DNA of 64,000 bases from Gordionus sp. m RMFG-2023 (GCF_954871325.1 NC_088775.1:67433561-67497560), one strand, 5' to 3'; positions 47,081-57,587 are shown, numbered from the stretch's first letter. Notes: generated by a model from the sequence alone, not told the origin. Numbers and translations: made by a program.

Positions 47081-48751
47081 AGTAATTCCATACCAAATCG
47101 ATAACTTTTCGGCCCGACCTTTTTAATTTCGATAAAATTTTGTATGCTGGTAGAATATCATTAGAAAGCATCGAATCTAAAATTTTAGCCTTTTAGTACT
47201 CATAGTTCCTGAGATATCAATGGTCATAAGTGCCAAAAATGTCCTTTTTCGAAAAATATGATTTTTTAAAATGGAGACAAGTTAAAAAATAATGATTTTA
47301 AAAATATAAGTTATATGTCATTTTGTAACTCTATTAAAGGCCTTTTATTAAATATTAAGGATTTTTTTGAAATAATATTGTTGCGGTTTTTATTTACGTT
47401 ATAAATTTTAAACATAAAAATTCCAGGTGTTTCGCTATCCAAATTTTTTTGAATTTAATATTTTCTTATTCTCTAACCTTATATCTATTCATAAAAAAAT
47501 TAAACTTGGGACAACCATGGGTTTTTTAGTTATTAAAAATCAAAAAATAAATATTTTTTTCAAAGATAGATGGAGCTCCTTTATAAAATAATTTGTTTTT
47601 TTCAGATTATTATATTTTTAAACTTTTTTTATTTTTAAACTTTTTTTATTTTTAAACATAAATAATAAGATTTTCCAGCATTACTATCATGAAAAAATAT
47701 TATATAGATCGTTTGATAGGCGTACTTATTATTATTATTATATTGATAACTTGTAAAAATTAGTTGTTTTTATAATATTAAATTTCCTAAAAATATAGTT
47801 AAGATAAGATTCCGATATCTCCTACAAGAAAATATATTAATTAATTGTTGAAAGATAAAAGCAAGTTCTCATGCACCTGCCCTAATATTAATTAATTTTT
47901 ATTTTACAAATATTTTGATATTAATTATTCTTTTTAAAATTAATTATAATGTACAAATATAAATGCGTTAAATCCTTTTAAAGGATCGAAATACTTTAAT
48001 TATAAAAAGAACCCGCGTAAAGTCATGACGTGAATGACACAATATCCAAACATTGAGGCGGAACACTATATTTGTGATAAATTTCGTAAACGGTTATCAC
48101 AAAAAATATTGATATAACTTATCTGATAGTTAATATGTAAATAATCAACATCAATAAATGCAATCAATATAACTTTAAACGAAATTGGAATATCTTCTAT
48201 TAAGAAAAGAAAACTAACCGAAAAAAATTATCCAAAAAAAAATAGCGAAAATATAAAAAAGCTTATTTCAGATATAATAATTCCAGAATAGGGTACAAAA
48301 GATAATAATGATATTACTCAATAATATGAAATTACAATATCCTAATTTATCTAAAAATAAAAAAATATCAATTGCTGACAATTCTGCCTCCTAATTGGAG
48401 AGCAAATAAAATAAAAACGACATTTAACGCTATATAATCATATGGCATATAATTCCAAAATAGTTTTAAAAGAAATGGGGATTTTTTCAACTCCAAATCG
48501 AAAGCCTGCAAAAATATCTCAATCAAAATACAGTTGATATTGCTAAAAAAAATTTTGCAGTGAGTTAGTAGGGTATTACCAGGAAAAAAAGATTGCATAA
48601 TCTAGCATTGAAAAGGGGGAACGAGTGAACGCTCAAAAAAGGTTAGTTCTTAATAATTTGAAAGAATTATATAATCATTTCAAGGCGAGTAATAACTAAA
48701 CTCAACACTAAACTACATTCTAATTCGCAGACATTTATTGTGGAGATAGTA
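47081..48751 (+). mobile_element. Long-TIR transposon, copy 1 (relic half)
   Basis: The left TIR (47081-47690) begins AGTAATTCCATACC just after CCCGGG of hAT-A. It continues with GATCGTTTGATAGGCGTAC and the spacer seen reversed at 51740-51930. Then a heavily decayed plus-strand version of the element's gene runs from TACAAATATAAATGCG (about 47952) to about 48690, where it stops against unrelated bases. The copy's right half is missing. It is clearly older than copy 2: its TIR differs more from the two others than they do from each other. Confidence 0.8.
47952..48690 (+). pseudogene. Decayed 5' part of the long-TIR element protein (copy 1)
   Basis: Plus-strand pieces such as MYKYKC (47952), the KTFNAI/AYNSKI region near 48415-48470, LSTPNRKPA-like text near 48490 and ISSIEKGERVNAQKRLVLNN (48600-48660) match the first half of the minus-strand gene at 51685. 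Frameshifts and stops are too many for expression. It shows that the gene's N-terminal half is not specific to one locus. Confidence 0.75.
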
Positions 48752-51700
48752 GGGTAATTCCATACCAAATCGATAACTTTTCGGCTCGACCTTTTTAATT
48801 TCGATAAAATTTTGTATACTGAGAGAATATCATTAGAAAGCATCGAATCCAAAATTTTAGCCTCCTAGTACTCATAGTTCCTGAGATATCAATGGTCTAA
48901 AGTGCCAAAAATGACGTTTTTTCGAAAAATGCCATTTTTTAAAATTGAGATAAGTTAAAAAATAATGATTTTAAAAATATAAGTTATATGTCAATTTATA
49001 ACTCTATTAAGGGCCTTTTATTGAATATTAAAAATTTTTTCAAAATAATATTGTTGCGGTTTTTATTTAAGTTATAAATTTTAAACATGAAAACTCCAAG
49101 TGTTTCGCTTTCCAAATTTTTTTGAATTTAATATTTTCTTATTCTCTAACCTTATATCTATTCATAAAAAAATTTAAACTTGGGGCAGCCATGGGTTTTT
49201 TAGTTATTGCGATTTAAAAAATCAAAAAATAAATATTATTTTCAAAAATAGATGGTGCTCCTTTATAAAATTACGCGTTTTGTTAAAATTATTATTTTTT
49301 TTAAACTTTTTTCCATTTTAAATATAAATAATAAGATTTTCCAGCATTAATAATTTTAAATTTCGTAAAATTATTTTATTAATTTGTAAATATAATAGAT
49401 AAATAAAAATTCATGAAAGATATTACTTATTTTCGGGTTTTCCTTAAATTTAATTGTTTTGACGCCATGATAATTTCGTTTTGCGATAGATTATATGTAC
49501 GCCCAGTAGCCGTTGATGGGTTAACTATTGTTAAAATATTATTTTTTGGTATGTAAAGGAGATCTTGTGCCGCTGGATAAACAAAAGAATTTGCTGGTCC
49601 TTTAGGATGAAGAAAATTAATTTTTATTTCATCTCTAATTACATTCACCTCTTGTACAAATCCTAACCACCAATCGTTATCATACACACATGTTACATAT
49701 CCTCTAATCTCATCGATTAACAGATCCTCAATCAAAAGATCTTCACGTTGATATATTATATTCTCCACAACAAATGTCTGCGAATTAGAATATAGTTTAG
49801 TTTTGAGCTTAGTTAAACCAATCGGAAACACTGCGTGAATTTTTTGTGTCCCAGGTATTGAGATAGCTTTACTAAATCTCTCACGTAGCCTCGTCTCTTC
49901 TTCCTCATACTCTGGTACGGTGGCATAAGAAAATTATTACCTTTTATATGCTCTTCCGCATATTTATAAAATTGTAAAGGTGTAATTATTTGATCAGTAT
50001 AAGGTCTTTGTAAGCTTGCCTTGGCAACTAACCTTTTTACTGTGCCGCCTATGCCGTCGCAGGCATTTTTACCATGTGCCGTAGAAAAAAATGCCATTCT
50101 GCTTGGACACCAAATTGATGAAGTTTTTCCTATTTTTATATTGAGCTGCTGAACCATCAGAAAAGTAGTAAATTTTTTCTGGTGGAGTGTCGAATATATT
50201 TTTTAAAAAATTAATCAAATGCGATTGGAATAAATGGAATGGAACAGTATTATAAATTAAGGATTCCGATATTACCACAAAACTTAGGTTGTTAATTAGA
50301 TTGCCTATTTTATAATAAATTAAGAATGGATGCAGCGTAGCTTGCGAAGTTGTCCAATGTTAACCCTGAACTTCGTCTTGGACAATAAAGGAATAATTTT
50401 CTGAGAAGTCACAAATAATTAGAGAGTGATTATTTTCTAAACTATTTTTAAGGTTATTGTGAAATGAACTTTGTTGTTCACAAATAAATGAATGGCGTAT
50501 GAGAATATTCATTTTATCGAAAAAATAATTAATAAATTCGTCTGAAGATTGAGAAATAGTCTCCAGAGTTGTTCTATCTACCGAAACCCATTGTTTAAAC
50601 GTAATAAGAGCTATATCATTTTTTATAAATAATTTTTCAATGCGTTCTTTTAAGAGTGTCGAGCCAGGACACTCGCTACAGTCACCAAAATAACAGGTTG
50701 GTAATGGGGGGTTGCAAATCATTCTGCCTATAACATCTCTATAAGTTGTTAATATATCCTCACCATTTTTAGTCAATGTTGCTAATTCACAGCCTAAAAT
50801 CATTAGTTTAATATTCTGGTGTATGCTACAAACGCATACACTATGTGTTCCGCTAGCCCCTGCCAATATGCAATTTTTTGGTCTTAAGCTTGCGAATTTC
50901 GAAAATCCAATTGTTATGCTTGAATTACTCTCCTTAAAATGATTATATAATTCTTTTAAATTATTAAGAACTAGCCTTTTTTGAGCGTTCACTCGTTCCC
51001 CCTTTTCAATGATAGATATGCATTCTTTTTTTCCTGGTAATACCCTGCTAACTTCATCACTGCAAAAAAAACTTTTAACAATATCAACTGTTTTTTGATT
51101 GAGATATTTTGCAGGCTTTCGATTTGGAGTTGAAAGAATCCCCTTTTCTTCTAAAATTATTTTGGAATTATATGCCATATGATATGTAGCGTTGAATTCC
51201 GTTTTTATTTTATTTGCACTCCAATTAGGAGGCAGAATGGTCAGCAATTGATATTTTTTATTTTTAGATAAATTAGGATAATGTAATTTCATATTGTTGA
51301 GTATATCATTATTGTCTTTTGTGTCCGATTCTGGATTGTTAATTATTATATTTGAAAGAGCTTTTGATATTTTTGCTATCTTTTTTTTTGGATAATTTTT
51401 TTCAGTTAGTTTTTTTTTCATAATAGGAGATATTCCAATTTCGTTTAAGGTTAAATTGATTGTATCTATTGATGCGGATGCTGTGGGGATATTATTTACA
51501 TATTCGCTATAATTTATATTTTCAATATTTTTTTGTGATAAACGCTTACAACATTTATCACAAATATAGTGTCCCGCCTCAATGTTTGGAAATTGTGTCA
51601 TCCACGTCGTGACTTTACACAGGTTCTTTTTACAATTAAAGTGTTTAGATTCTTTAAAAGGATTTGCACATTTATATTTATACATTATAAATAATTTTAA

Positions 51701-52515
51701 GAAAAAATTAATATTGAAATATTTGTAAAATAAAAATTAATTAATATCAAGGCAGGTGCATGAAAACTTGCTATTATCTTTCAAAAATTAATTATGTTTT
51801 CTTATATAGGAATTGTAAATATCTTTTTAGCAAATTTAACATTTATTATAAAAACTAATAATTTTTACAAGTTATCAATAAAGTAATAATAATAATAAGT
51901 CTATCAAATGATCTAAATAATATATTTTCATAATATTAATGCTGGAAAATCTTATTATTTATGTTTTGGAAAAAGGTTAAAAAAATAAAAATAATTTTAA
52001 CAAAACGCGTAATTTTATAAAGGAGCGCCATCTATTTTTGAAAGATTTTTTAAATCGCAATAACTAAAAAACCCATGGCTGTCCCAAGTTTAAATTTTTT
52101 TTATGAATAGATATAAGGTTAGAGAATAAGAAAATATTAAATTCAAAAAAATTTGGAAAGCGAAACACTTGGAGTTTTCATGTTTAAAATTTATAACTTA
52201 AATAAAAACCGCAACAATATTATTTTGAAAAAATTTTTAATATTCAATAAAAGGCCCTTAATAGAGTTATAAATTGACATATAACTTATATTTTTAAAAT
52301 CATTATTTTTTAACTTATCTCCATTTTAAAAAATCGTATTTTTCGAAAAAAGGTCATTTTTGGCACTTTTGACCCTTGATATCTCAGGAACTATGAGTAC
52401 TAGGAGGCTAAAATTTTGGATTCGATGCTTTCTAATGATATTCTATCTGCATACAAAATTTTATCGAAATTAAAAAGGTCGGTCTGAAAAGTTATCGATT
52501 TGGTATGGAATTACC
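48752..52515 (-). mobile_element. Long-TIR transposon, copy 2 (3.76 kb), unclassified
   Basis: TIRs of about 590 bp (48752-49345 and 51936-52515) begin GGGTAATTCCATACC and are almost identical to each other, for example the run AAACATGAAAACTCCAAGTG near 49090. Inside is a minus-strand gene (51685-49427). At the right outer edge hAT-A resumes as CCGGGGAAAATTTTGGG; with the left edge of copy 1 (CACGCCCGGG) this implies a 2-6 bp target duplication, CCCGGG being the longest option. Copy 1's missing right half suggests recombination between similarly oriented TIRs. I cannot assign a superfamily. Confidence 0.85.
49427..51685 (-). pseudogene. Putative transposase of the long-TIR element, ~700 codons, lightly broken
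   Basis: The start at 51685 (MYKYKCANPFKE) gives a Cys/His cluster: C6, C18, C23, H39, C42, C45. A basic helical linker follows. Then come GFSKFASLRPKNCILAGASG with THSVCVCSIHQNIKLM, a second Cys group (CYFGDCSECPG) and FKQWVSVDR. The C-terminal half has ICDFSENYSFIVQDEVQG, FSDGSAAQYKNRKNF and STAHGKNACDGIGGTVKR, the likely RNase-H-like core (candidate acidic residues in DFSEN, FSDG, ACDG). It ends with WWLGFVQEVN and STATGRTYNLS, the SH3-like tail of this family. From memory, similar uncharacterised proteins occur in many invertebrates. One in-frame stop (near 50360) and about three frame changes after 50100 break this copy. Function (transposition) is inferred from position between TIRs. 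Confidence 0.75.
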
Positions 52516-52639
52516 CCCGGGGAAAATTTTGGGAAGGCCCGTCACACCTTGTTCAAAATTTATTCACACTCACGCCGTGACCCACCGTGACACGATGGGT
52601 CACGCCTAATTTCACGGCCCGCGCCCACCTCTATTTTGT

Positions 52640-53050
52640 ATATTGTTATCATGGAAACAGATTTCGGATTTGGACTTATTAAGAATGAATCGTTTAAAAT
52701 TGGCTTCAAGAAATTGAAAACCAATTATTTTAGGAAGAGCATCACAGATTGTTCCATCATCAAGATATCAAATATTTATATCCAAATCAAATTTAGATTT
52801 AAGATAATGGATGATATAATGAATACCAAGGTAATATAAACGAGGACATTTTATCCCTGCTGAATCCTTTTGTCAGAATCTATGACATGTGGGCCGAATA
52901 AAGGAGTTTTAATGTTGTATGTCTCTAGGAATTTTGAATAAACAGCAAATTTGGGACAAAAACAATTTATGAAATGTACACGAAATTTGCTATTAAAAAC
53001 ATTTTTAAAGTCTACTTTGATAATAGCCATGTTAGGAGGAGGATTTTGGA
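52640..53050 (-). pseudogene. Reverse-transcriptase fragment captured in Helitron H2a
   Basis: The minus strand reads MAIIKVDFKNVFNSKF near 53030, then LFGPHVIDSDKRIQQG, and a decayed YLDDGTICDALPKIIGF region near 52770-52720. VDFKNAFN and the IQQG...YLDDG order are palm motifs of the same RLE-LINE group as 1575-2770 and 54700-56733. It is short, lacks both ends, and recurs at the same relative place in Helitron H2b. So it travelled as Helitron cargo rather than inserting twice. Confidence 0.8.
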
Positions 53051-53229
53051 ATATTCTCCCTTAACACCAAATCCTAATTGATAAGTATACTTAATAAGTT
53101 AAGACCCTGGGTTTTGACTCATGGCAATTATTTTTGCCAATAATCTTATAAATAGCCCATTGCAATGGGGTGGATACCACCACAGTGTTTGTGAGATAAT
53201 CAGGTACCCCCATAATTGATTCGAATCTA

Positions 53230-53400
53230 TGATGGCTGGTCTTTTTTTAAAAGAGTATTTAGGAAGGTTTTAAAAGCATTTAAATGATTTTTTGAGAAGA
53301 ATGTAGATTTTAAACAAAGTGAGAGAGCAAAAACCATTGCGTCTGGATGTGGAAAATTTCTTAAAAGAATTGATAAATATCATAACTCACAAATCATATT
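53230..53400 (+). pseudogene. Host-like exon fragment in Helitron H2a
   Basis: This corresponds to the better preserved frame in H2b (minus, 57587-57440). There it reads MLFKRVFRKVLKHLNYSDEC, then RFYTKWEGKNHSAEDVKNLS and KELI. In H2a the frame is more broken (LKEYLGRF, EECRF, KNH remain). The LFKRVFR start loosely recalls LYR-motif mitochondrial proteins, but the match is weak and unverified. Confidence 0.4.
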
Positions 53401-53767
53401 TTTTTTATTACATATTTTTCATATATTTGGCCTTTTCTCTAAAAATTTATGGAAATCTTGGAAGGATGAATACGGATAATCTATTCCTCTCATTTGACTA
53501 TTCTGATTCATCCATCGTCAAATGAAGGTGAAATTTATTATTTATCCATATTGAGAAAATTCTGATTACCCGTCATTCTTGACGGGCTATCAGCTAGTAT
53601 ATTATATATTAGTTATTAATTATCTTTATAATAATAGTTCTTAATAATTTAGGGATACCATTAAGAATTAACATCTAATAAAAATCAAGTACTGACCACT
53701 TTTAATTAAATACTGTTTTAATTCAAAAAATGTTTATCTTAGTTTAGATAGAATATGAAAGAATGGG

Positions 53768-53890
53768 TGCAGGTATCTGTAGAAAGAGCATTTTCTAGCC
53801 TTAAGTTTATAATCTCTGCTCAGAGAACTAAATTATTTCCTGAAATATTAGAAAATATTTTGGTTATCCGTTCTAATTCTTTTTTTTAAA
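53768..53890 (+). pseudogene. hAT-C transposase C-terminal fragment
   Basis: The frame reads VQVSVERAFSSLKFIISAQR, then TKLFPEILENILVIRSNS and a stop, the hAT dimerisation domain. It lies about 380 bp from the right terminus of hAT-C, the place expected for the end of the transposase gene. The upstream 500 codons have been lost, probably before or during the Helitron insertions that now fill the element. Its closest relatives here are 12366-12530 and the edge copy at 63780-64000. Confidence 0.88.
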
Positions 53891-54280
53891 CATAAATAGT
53901 ATAAATTTCATTAGATTTCGTTATTTTATTCCTCATTGTATTTGCGCATGTTTGTTTTTATCTTATTTATTTATGAAATAAAAAAAAATTAATTTGTCTA
54001 ATTAATATTTACTAAGTTTAATAAAAATTGGCTAAATTAAATAAGAAATATAAAAATATAAATTAAAAAGATTTTTCTTTGGGATTATGATTAATTTTTT
54101 TAAAAATTAAATTTATAAAAACCGGAACAAACCGAAAAGAACCGTTATAAATTATAAACCGAACCGATATGAATTTTTTCTAAAAAAACCCAGATGGAAC
54201 AAAATCTTTATAAAATTTTAAACTAAAAACCGAAACGAACCGAACCGCTATACTTAACGGTTCGAAACCCTGGTTTTATG

Positions 54281-54405
54281 CGTTATTTTTAATGGTGATT
54301 TTTTTTTCTATGTAATTTTTTTAAATTTATATTTTTTATTAAATTTTTTATATTTTAATTGCTGACTTTTTCTATATAATTTTTTTATATTTATATTTTT
54401 TTAAA
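54281..54405 (+). repeat. AT minisatellite, part 2
   Basis: CGTTATTTTTAATGGTGATT with T-runs continues the array broken by hAT-C at 40378. It is interrupted again by the RLE LINE at 54406. Confidence 0.8.
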
Positions 54406-57023
54406 GAGGAGAAAAAAAACAAAAATAAAGGGGGGGGGGAGCGGTCACAAAAAGTATTGAGGTTAAAACAAATCATCTTGGATGAGGCTGCCTATGAAGC
54501 TAATATAATTTGCTTTGTATATCGCTATGGCGAGTCTTTGTCTTAAGATGAAGCCTTCGCGAGGTTCACTCGTTAGTTGACGAATGTGAGAGCCAAGTTC
54601 CTTGGAAAAAGATAAGCCACATTTCCCAAAAGTTGTAAGGGTTGTGGAAATGATGGGAATGAAAATCTATTCTTGAGAAATTTCAGAATATTTAGCTATT
54701 TTAAGTGACTCCTTTTTCTCAAGAATATTAAATGTTTGGTTGGATGGTGCAAGTGGATCAATATACGAGTAATCCCAGACCAAGAATTGACCGCGCTTTC
54801 AAGGAATTTAAGAAATCCCGTCAGGCTATTTCCCATCAGATCTGAAAAGACCGGAAGGTTCAAGAATAGAGGGGATTTGATGCATTGATTTTGTCTAACG
54901 ATACGACCTTTACACGACCGACAGTGAAGACTATGCCTACCATTACCCAAAACGGCAGAACTGCAACCTGAACATGTGTGGAGTAGGTAATTAGACAATA
55001 TAATCGAATGCCGATCTCGTGAGTTAACACGTTTTGGTTCAATTGTAATTGCAAATTAACAGAAGGAATAGCTTCAAGGAACTCATGGCCTGAACCATTA
55101 AGCAGTGAGGAGATTAAAGGACGGTTAGATAATTGCATTCTGGAAAGGAGTGATTCAACGCAGAATGCAATAATAGGCCTATCCCAGTCCTTCTGCTTAT
55201 TCGATTCAGGAAGAAGGTGATCGGCAATAATTCGTGCCTTCCATTCGATGCATCATTATAAGAAGCGTCGGGTTTTAATGAAAGAGAATTTACTATATTT
55301 TTTGTTAAAAGACAACTGGATATGAAGGCTGCTAAGGCGAGATCGGACGTAGATCTGAGACCAAGACCTCACATCTTGGTGGGTAAAGAGGCTTGTGTCC
55401 ATGCAATTTCATCGAATTTAAGGTTTAGAATATTTTCGATAAGGGCTTTAATCTCATTTTCATAAACTCCAAGAGGATTCGGGAATTTAAAAATGGCGGT
55501 TGAACGAAGTGCATAAAGAATACGGGGAATATTGGAAAAATTTTTCACGAGGTAAAAGGCTTTATGGGAGGGAAGTAGGGAAAATAAATCAGCCAAATCA
55601 AAATGTTTCAAGTGTGGACTGGAGGAAAAAAGATATAGCAGCGTTACCACCCATAGGGGCACCTAAATGATGAAGTCCATCAAGGGTAGTTAGTTTGAAT
55701 TTATTTGAATTAGGTTTGATAGAATTGATAGGAATAAATTCAGATTTCATAGGATTGATTGAGAGTCCGATAGCAGATCCAGCCTCCTTGATAATATTCA
55801 TGGCTTTATTGATCTCATTATTAGAACCGCCAAGGATACCATCATCAATATACCAAGCATGTTAGGATAATGAGCAGATCGTATTAATGGATTTAATGAT
55901 GTCATTAATACCTAAACAGAAAAATAGGGAACCTAGAGGGTCTTCCTGTTGAATGCCCTCAATGGAGGAATTTTAAAGGTATCAAATCGAAGGGTGGAAG
56001 GCTGTTGATAACAAGAATAAAAGAACCTTGTATAACTGGGAAAAAGAGTACTAAAGGAACTCAGGAAGGTGTTCCGGAAGAGTGTATTATAAGCATTAGA
56101 GAAGTCTATTTTAACTAAGGATTCATTAGAGGGTAGATTTTCGAGATATAATCTAGTCATATGTACCACTGCTTCACAGCCACCGGGGATCCCAACACCA
56201 AGTTGGAAGGGGTTTAAGAGACGTGAAGCATCATGCTTAATTCGAGATGATATCATCTTGGCGACTAAACGACGAAAGGTAGAATTAATGGCTATTGGTC
56301 TGATATCATTATTGGGCTTTTAAAATGCGATTAGCCTAGCACCAAAAAGGATAGGAGAAACAAAATTTGGAACTTCACCGTTTAAAATTTTGTTGTAGAT
56401 GTTTGTTAATTTAGAAAGAATGGATGTTTGTGAGCATGTAGAGGGGGAAGTGATGTCCTGGAGAAAAATGGGGCGTATGCCATCAAGACCATGAGCAGAA
56501 TCACGATGAAAGGAAAGAATAGCTTTCCTCACTTCTTCCGAAGTAAAAAGAGAAGCACAAGTTGAGTGAGGTTGAGGGGAAATTGGGATAATGTTAGCTG
56601 TAGGGTGTTTTTGACATAACTTTATATAAGTGGAAATGGAAGGTTCAGCCAGAGAGTCATGTGTGGACACCAATCTGAGTGCACCTTTAATATGAATTGA
56701 TTCACTTGCATATTTTTGAGAAAAAGGAGTCACTTAAAATATCTAAATATTCTGAAATTTCTCAAGAATACATTTTCATTCCCATCATTTCCACAACCCT
56801 TACAACTTTTGGGAAATGTGCCTTATCTTTTTTCAAGGAACTTGGCTCTCACATTCATCAACTAACGGGTTAACCTCGCGAAGGCTTCTTCTTAAGACAA
56901 AGACTCGCCATAGCGATACACAAGGCAAATTATATTAGCTTCATAGGCAGCCTACAAAATGATTTGTTTTAACCTCAATACTTTTTGTGACGGTTTCCCC
57001 CTCTCTTTTTGTTTTTTTTCTCC
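54406..57023 (-). mobile_element. RLE-type LINE with inverted 3' ends (foldback)
   Basis: The minus-strand LINE occupies 54406-56733. On the right, 56712-57023 is an inverted copy of its own last ~310 bp, reading on the plus strand KKESLKISKYSEISQE, FIPIISTTLTTFGKC and LGSHIHQLT. Both outer edges therefore carry the same 3' terminus (TTTGTTTTTTTTCTCC), facing outward. The inner junction lies in a shared AGTCACTT/AAAAAGGAGTC stretch, suggesting microhomology. Two 5'-truncated LINE copies head to head, or a twin-primed product, would explain it. The sequence is GC-richer than its surroundings. Confidence 0.85.
54700..56733 (-). pseudogene. RLE-LINE polyprotein: RT plus restriction-like endonuclease, broken
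   Basis: From 56733: KGALRLVSTHDSLAEPS, HPTANIIP, LDGIRPIFLQDIT; then 56256-55933 with LNPFQLGVGIPGGCEAVVHM and LVKIDFSNAYNTLF (first catalytic D near 56110). The catalytic YIDDGILGGS lies near 55850-55830. After it come NEINKAMNIIKEAGSAIGLS, LDGLHHLGAPMGGNAA and, after a frameshift near 55640, LPSHKAFYLVKNFSNIPRIL. At 54998-54850 is the zinc knuckle CSGCSSAVLGNGRHSLHC. Beyond it, in another frame, RSDGK/PDGIS and VWDYSYIDPLAPSNQTF form the PD-(D/E)xK nuclease. There are several frameshifts and stops, and the extreme N-terminus is missing. It is the same family as 1575-2770. Confidence 0.9.
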
Positions 57024-57230
57024 TTATTACTAATATATATATTTGTTTATTATTATATATTATTTTAAAATTGCACATTAATATAGTATATTCTCAAAAT
57101 ATTATTTATTTTTTTATAATATTGGTGATATAAATGAATAAAAAAAATTTAAATAATATTTTTATTTAAAATGGTGATTTTTTCTATATATTTTTTTAAT
57201 ATATATTCTTTTATTAAATTATTTTTTATA
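57024..57230 (+). repeat. AT minisatellite, part 3
   Basis: AAAATGGTGATTTTTTCTAT and related phrases continue the array right of the LINE up to Helitron H2b. The first 130 bp also resemble the AT-rich interior of hAT-B (TATAGTATAT..CTCAAAATATTA). Confidence 0.6.
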
Positions 57231-57439
57231 CTAGCTGATAACCCGTCAAGAATGACGGGGAATCAGAATTTTCTCCTTATAGATAAATAATTAAGTTTGC
57301 CTTTATTTGAAGATAGATGAATCAGAATAGTCAAATGAGAGGAATAGATTACCCGTATTCATTCTTCCAAGATCTCTATAAATTTTTAGAGAAAAGGCCA
57401 AATATATTATTAAAAATATGGAATAAAAAAAATATAATT

Positions 57440-57587
57440 TGTGAGTTATGATATTTATCAATTCTTTTGATAAATTTTTCACATCCTCTGCGCTATGGTT
57501 TTTGCCCTCCCACTTCGTATAAAATCTACATTCATCAGAATAATTTAAATGCTTTAAAACCTTCCTAAATACTCTTTTAAAAAGCAC
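57440..57587 (-). pseudogene. Host-like exon fragment in Helitron H2b
   Basis: About 48 codons stay open: MLFKRVFRKVLKHLNYSDEC, RFYTKWEGKNHSAEDVKNLS, KELI. The composition is that of a folded, charged helical protein, unlike the poly-Ile/Phe/Lys frames around it. After KELI the frame continues into low-complexity text, consistent with an exon edge. LFKRVFR loosely fits the LYR-motif start of small mitochondrial assembly factors; I would not name it on this evidence. The fragment is shared with H2a, so capture predates amplification. Confidence 0.45.

Larger units (their letters stand above)
45036..52633 (-). mobile_element. hAT-A copy 2, nested in Helitron H2a
   Basis: Perfect ends TAGAGGTGGGCGCGGGCC and complement, with a perfect 8-bp duplication TTTTGTAT (45028-45035, 52634-52641). 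The sister Helitron at 58169-58176 carries the uninterrupted site ATACAAAA (the complement), an exact empty site. The 7.6 kb include a 5.4-kb long-TIR transposon insertion (47081-52515). The transposase remnant is on the minus strand. Confidence 0.96.
44760..53597 (+). mobile_element. Helitron H2 copy a, split by hAT-A
   Basis: The 5' end TCTATAATAATATATATAAAAG follows an A at 44759. The 3' end is a perfect hairpin (CCCGTCA 53569-53575, TTCT, TGACGGG) with CTAG ending 53597 and T next. Subtracting the hAT-A insert leaves about 1.2 kb. The tRNA-like module is at 44843-44915 (A box TAGCCTAATCGG, B box GGTTCGAATCC). The interior carries an antisense reverse-transcriptase fragment and a sense host-like exon fragment, both also present in copy b (57231-58961), so they were acquired before amplification. 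No Rep/helicase. Confidence 0.88.
40378..54272 (+). mobile_element. hAT-C copy 1, host of a 13.9-kb nested stack
   Basis: The left end CAGGGTTTCGAACCG at 40378 and the right end CGGTTCGAAACCCTG ending 54272 are inverted repeats. Inward lie AACCG/CGGTT subterminal repeats. Flanks ATTTTATG (40370-40377) and GTTTTATG (54273-54280) match 7 of 8, and the same minisatellite continues on both sides. The transposase C-terminus remains at 53768-53890. The left 380 bp are non-coding. Everything between is later Helitron, IS630-like, hAT-A and long-TIR DNA. Confidence 0.88.

Noticed and set aside
48368-48852. Minus-strand ORFs of 76 and 61 aa
   Set aside because: The first is antisense to the decayed copy-1 gene and the second lies in TIR sequence; neither is conserved.
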